A DNA stretch of 9,137 nucleotides from Syntrophaceae bacterium UBA4059 (GTDB taxonomy: Bacteria > Desulfobacterota > Syntrophia > Syntrophales > Smithellaceae): positions 2,188 to 11,324 of the forward strand of contig DFZJ01000199.1 of NCBI GenBank assembly GCA_002382045.1, written 5' to 3'. The notes under the pieces are model-generated. The model was not told the origin of the DNA and did no database searches. It was given only the letters and a program-made list of their open reading frames with translations. This document shows positions 6,821 to 9,137 of this stretch, piece by piece (position 1 is the stretch's first letter; every line of letters starts with the position of its first letter). The position numbers and the translations under genes are program-made.

Positions 6821-7765
6821 TTATTTGTTTAAATGATGCCGGTTTTCTTTGTACCATTCAATGGTTTTATTCAGGCCGGTTGTTAAATCCGTTTTTGCCT
6901 TAAATTTAAATTCATTCAAGGCCTTGGATGTATCAAGCATGCGGCGGGGCTGACCGTCCGGCTTGGATGCATCCCAAATGATTTCGCCTTTAAAACCGGC
7001 CAGGCGGGCGATAAGCTCCGTGAGATCTTTAATGGAAATTTCAAACCCCGCACCGATATTAACCGGCAGGCTTTTTTCATACGAGTCCGCCGCCATGCAA
7101 ATAGCGGCCGCCGCGTCTTCCACATAAAAAAATTCTCGGGTTGCCGAACCCGTCCCCCAAACTTCCAATTTGTTGGAATGGTTGTCGATGGCGTCCATAC
7201 ATTTCTTAATCAACGCCGGAATGACATGGGATGAATGCGGATCAAAATTATCGCCCGGTCCGTAAAGGTTAACCGGCAACAGAAAAATGGAATTAAAACC
7301 ATACTGCTGCCGATATGCCTGTGATTGAACCAGCATCATTTTTTTTGCTAATCCATATGGCGCATTGGTTTCTTCCGGGTAGCCGTTCCAGAGATCTTCT
7401 TCTTTAAAGGGTACCGGTGTAAATTTGGGGTATGCGCAGATCGTGCCGAGGGCGACAAATTTTTCAATCTTATGCAACCAGGCTTCATGAATCAATTGCG
7501 TGCCCATCATGATATTGTCATAGAAAAGCTCGGCAGGTTTTTCCTGATTAAAGCCGATGCCGCCGACTTTTGCCGCCAGATGAATAACAATATCCGGTTT
7601 TGTGGTGTCGAACATGCGGCGTATATCAGCCGGATCGGTCAGGTTGTATTCAGGCAGATCGGCAATGTCGATGCTCAGGCAACCATATTCATTAAGCCGG
7701 TTGATCAGGTGATGCCCCAGAAATCCTTTGCCGCCTGTAACCGTCATGCGTTTATTTTTGAGCAC
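6821..7765 (-). CDS. fcl: GDP-L-fucose synthase (GDP-4-keto-6-deoxymannose epimerase/reductase)
   Basis: This short-chain dehydrogenase epimerises C3 and C5 of GDP-4-keto-6-deoxymannose and reduces C4 with NADPH, giving GDP-L-fucose for surface polysaccharides. The 314 residues match the family length. The Rossmann motif is GGKGFLGHH (11-19). The catalytic residues line up with E. coli WcaG: Cys110, Tyr137 and Lys141 (NAPYGLAKK) and His180 (SSHVIPAL). The usual catalytic Ser is Thr108 (LGTICAYPK), a variant I recall from other bacterial homologues. NLYGPGDNF (166-174) and the FFYVEDAA segment (212-219) are typical. The start is GTG at 7765, with AAAGGG 8 bases upstream (7774-7779); an ATG at 7747 has no ribosome binding site and would trim the nucleotide-binding strand. 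It lies 25 bases after gmd, so the two form an operon performing consecutive steps. Confidence 0.95.
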   Translation of the reverse strand: MLKNKRMTVTGGKGFLGHHLINRLNEYGCLSIDIADLPEYNLTDPADIRRMFDTTKPDIVIHLAAKVGGIGFNQEKPAELFYDNIMMGTQLIHEAWLHKIEKFVALGTICAYPKFTPVPFKEEDLWNGYPEETNAPYGLAKKMMLVQSQAYRQQYGFNSIFLLPVNLYGPGDNFDPHSSHVIPALIKKCMDAIDNHSNKLEVWGTGSATREFFYVEDAAAAICMAADSYEKSLPVNIGAGFEISIKDLTELIARLAGFKGEIIWDASKPDGQPRRMLDTSKALNEFKFKAKTDLTTGLNKTIEWYKENRHHLNK

Positions 7766-7790
7766 GTATTTTACCCTTTAAAGTTTAAGA

Positions 7791-8822
7791 TTAGCCCATT
7801 CTTTCAGAGTTGGTGCAGGTAAAACCTGCATCCATCAATGTTTTTTCCTTTTTTGCCAATTCCAGATCCGTTGCGATCATCATATCAACGAGTTCGTCAA
7901 ATGAAGTTTTGGGTTCCCATTTCAGGGCTTTTTTGGCTTTGGATGCGTCTCCCAGTAAAACGTCAACTTCTGTAGGACGGAAATATCGGGGATCAACCGC
8001 AACGTACTGGGAATAATCCAGATCAAGCTTACTGAAGACTCTTTGGGCAAATTCGCGCACCGAGTGTGTTTCGCCGGTTGCGATGGCATAATCATCCGGT
8101 TTGTCCTGCTGGAGCATGAGCCACATCGCTTCCACGAAGTCTCCGGCAAACCCCCAGTCTCTTTTGGCTTCCAGGTTGCCCAGGTAAAGCTTGTCTCTAA
8201 GCCCCAGTTTGATTTGTGTTGCCGCGCGGGTAATCTTGCGGGTGACGAATGTTTCGCCGCGGCGCGGCGATTCATGGTTGAACAGGATGCCGTTGGTTGC
8301 AAAGAGACCGTAAGCGTCACGATAGTTTTGCACGATATAATAGGCATAGACCTTGGCCGCGGCATAGGGGCTGCGGGGCTGAAATAAAGTTTTTTCATGC
8401 TGTGGCGGCGGCGCCGCGCCGAACATTTCGCTGGAAGAGGCCTGATAAAATTTTGTTTTGATGCCGGTCTTTCTGATCGACTCCAGAATCCTCAAGGTTC
8501 CCAATCCGGTGATGTCTCCGGTATATTCGGGCATGTCAAAACTGACCCGTACATGACTTTGCGCGCCCAGATGATAAATTTCGTCGGGGTTGATGGAAGC
8601 GAGCATATCCATGAGTTGACCGGAAACGCTCAAATCACCGTAATGCAGAAATAGTTTTGTGCCCGGTAGGTGAGAGTCGCGGTAGAGATGATCGATACGA
8701 TCCGTATTAAATGTGCTGGAGCGGCGAATCAAACCATGAACTTCATATCCCTTATTGAGTAGAAACTCGGCCAGATATGATCCATCCTGTCCGGTAATTC
8801 CTGTAATAAATGCTTTTTTCAT
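7791..8822 (-). CDS. gmd: GDP-mannose 4,6-dehydratase
   Basis: Gmd converts GDP-D-mannose to GDP-4-keto-6-deoxy-D-mannose, the precursor of GDP-fucose, GDP-rhamnose and related sugars, using bound NADP+ in the cytoplasm. The 343-residue length is normal. The N-terminal Rossmann motif is TGITGQDGSYLAE (7-19), followed by LIRRSSTFNTDRI (31-43). Catalytic residues are Ser130 in place of the more common Thr, Glu132 (SSSEMFG), and Tyr153 and Lys157 (SPYAAAK). NHESPRRGETFVTRK (182-196), the Gmd fingerprint, and LGNLEAKRDWGFAGD (214-228) are intact. ATG 8822 is preceded by AAGGAG with a 4-base gap. A promoter with a consensus -35 lies upstream, and fcl follows 25 bases after the stop. The C-terminal end of the gene contains a perfect inverted repeat. 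Confidence 0.97.
   Translation of the reverse strand: MKKAFITGITGQDGSYLAEFLLNKGYEVHGLIRRSSTFNTDRIDHLYRDSHLPGTKLFLHYGDLSVSGQLMDMLASINPDEIYHLGAQSHVRVSFDMPEYTGDITGLGTLRILESIRKTGIKTKFYQASSSEMFGAAPPPQHEKTLFQPRSPYAAAKVYAYYIVQNYRDAYGLFATNGILFNHESPRRGETFVTRKITRAATQIKLGLRDKLYLGNLEAKRDWGFAGDFVEAMWLMLQQDKPDDYAIATGETHSVREFAQRVFSKLDLDYSQYVAVDPRYFRPTEVDVLLGDASKAKKALKWEPKTSFDELVDMMIATDLELAKKEKTLMDAGFTCTNSERMG
7814..7830. repeat. Perfect inverted repeat at the 3' end of gmd
   Basis: TGCAGGT and ACCTGCA form 7-bp arms around a 3-base loop (AAA on the plus strand), within the codons for the last residues of gmd (DAGFTCT). No U-tract follows, so it is not an intrinsic terminator. It could form a small hairpin in the gmd-fcl mRNA. 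Confidence 0.6.
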
Positions 8823-8826
8823 AAAT

Positions 8827-8832
8827 CTCCTT
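8827..8832 (-). promoter_or_regulatory. Strong ribosome binding site of gmd
   Basis: AAGGAG on the minus strand lies 4 bases from ATG 8822. The spacing is slightly short, but the match to the anti-Shine-Dalgarno sequence is very good. Confidence 0.75.
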
Positions 8833-8872
8833 ACGTTGCGTTATCTTGATCATGAAGGCAAACGGATGACAC

Positions 8873-8901
8873 GTAATACCGTACGGATTATTAATTGTCA
8901 A
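8873..8901 (-). promoter_or_regulatory. Sigma70-type promoter of the gmd-fcl operon
   Basis: On the minus strand a consensus -35 TTGACA (8896-8901) is separated by exactly 17 bases from TATTAC (8873-8878), four of six to the -10 consensus. It starts 8 bases after the hemL stop codon and gives a predicted leader of about 44 bases before gmd. The spacer contains the palindrome CCGTACGG (8879-8886), a possible operator. Because no terminator separates fcl from the atp genes, this promoter may also feed atpZ-atpI-atpB. Confidence 0.7.
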
Positions 8902-8909
8902 TAAACCGG

Positions 8910-9137
8910 TTAAAGAGTTTTTAATGTTTTCGCCAGTGCGGAAAGGGTCTGGTTTATGTCTTGATCCGTATGCGCAAAGGATAAGAACCCTGCTTCAAAT
9001 TGTGATGGCCCCAGCCAGACGCCATTTTTAATCATGCCATGAAAGAAACGGGCATAAAGGCCGGTCTTTGATTTCAAGGCCGTGTTCAGATCGTACACCG
9101 GTCCTTCCTGAAAAAAAACCGTGAACATTGAACAGAA
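8910..9137 (-). CDS. hemL: Glutamate-1-semialdehyde 2,1-aminomutase, C-terminal part (partial)
   Basis: HemL is the PLP enzyme that isomerises glutamate-1-semialdehyde to 5-aminolevulinate in the C5 pathway of heme and corrinoid synthesis. Only the last 75 residues lie in the window; the frame runs off the right edge. The family's C-terminal signatures are clear: SMFTVFF, then ARFFHGMIKNGVWL, then PSQFEAGFLSFAHT. The catalytic lysine and PLP pocket lie outside the window. The stop TAA is at 8910-8912. No hairpin terminator follows; an AACCGGTT palindrome (8904-8911) overlaps the stop but lacks a U-tract. The gmd promoter begins 8 bases beyond the stop, so hemL transcripts may read into gmd. 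The C5 route to aminolevulinate is expected for a Desulfobacterota-like host. Confidence 0.95.
   Translation of the reverse strand, partial: FCSMFTVFFQEGPVYDLNTALKSKTGLYARFFHGMIKNGVWLGPSQFEAGFLSFAHTDQDINQTLSALAKTLKTL

Noticed and set aside
8043..8654. Two plus-strand open frames antisense to gmd
   Set aside because: Both are in register with gmd codons and lack recognisable motifs; gmd itself has a full set of family signatures on the other strand.
8904..8911. AACCGGTT palindrome as a hemL terminator
   Set aside because: It is only 8 bp with no loop and no following U-tract, and it overlaps the stop codon.
1..9137. CRISPR arrays, tRNA or rRNA genes, insertion sequences
   Set aside because: Reading both strands showed no regularly spaced repeats, cloverleaf-like segments, rRNA blocks, transposase-like frames or terminal inverted repeats with target duplications.

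Overview
The window looks like chromosome from an anaerobic, Gram-negative bacterium of the Desulfobacterota (former Deltaproteobacteria), possibly a Syntrophus/Smithella-like lineage. Three things point that way: a giant fused CoA-enzyme activase, a split F0 operon of atpZ-atpI-atpB type, and moderate GC. The lineage is an inference from gene content, not from a marker gene. Except for a short fragment at the left edge, every gene lies on the minus strand, so transcription runs from right to left.

From right to left, in the direction of transcription: the C-terminus of hemL (tetrapyrrole synthesis, cut by the window edge); a good sigma70-type promoter directly after its stop codon; gmd and fcl, the two steps from GDP-mannose to GDP-L-fucose for surface glycans; atpZ, atpI and atpB, which encode membrane parts and assembly factors of the F0 ATP synthase, overlapping or closely spaced and closed by an intrinsic terminator; a weak candidate promoter and a 1436-residue protein fusing two BadF/HgdC-type ATPase (activase) domains to two dehydratase-like regions, closed by a second strong terminator; then mobA (molybdopterin guanylyltransferase). 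At positions 1-129 the end of an unrecognised plus-strand gene converges on mobA.

Functionally the window mixes housekeeping and accessory modules: heme precursor synthesis, sugar-nucleotide synthesis, energy coupling, molybdenum cofactor maturation, and one unusual ATP-driven redox enzyme candidate. The activase fusion is the most interesting item. It carries four cysteines where two activase cluster sites are expected, a separate four-cysteine segment, and six further cysteines arranged as two triads in the dehydratase-like part. This suggests that ATP-driven electron transfer and the low-potential acceptor reside in one chain. No CRISPR array, tRNA, rRNA or insertion sequence was seen. No stretch longer than about 230 bases lacks a gene.
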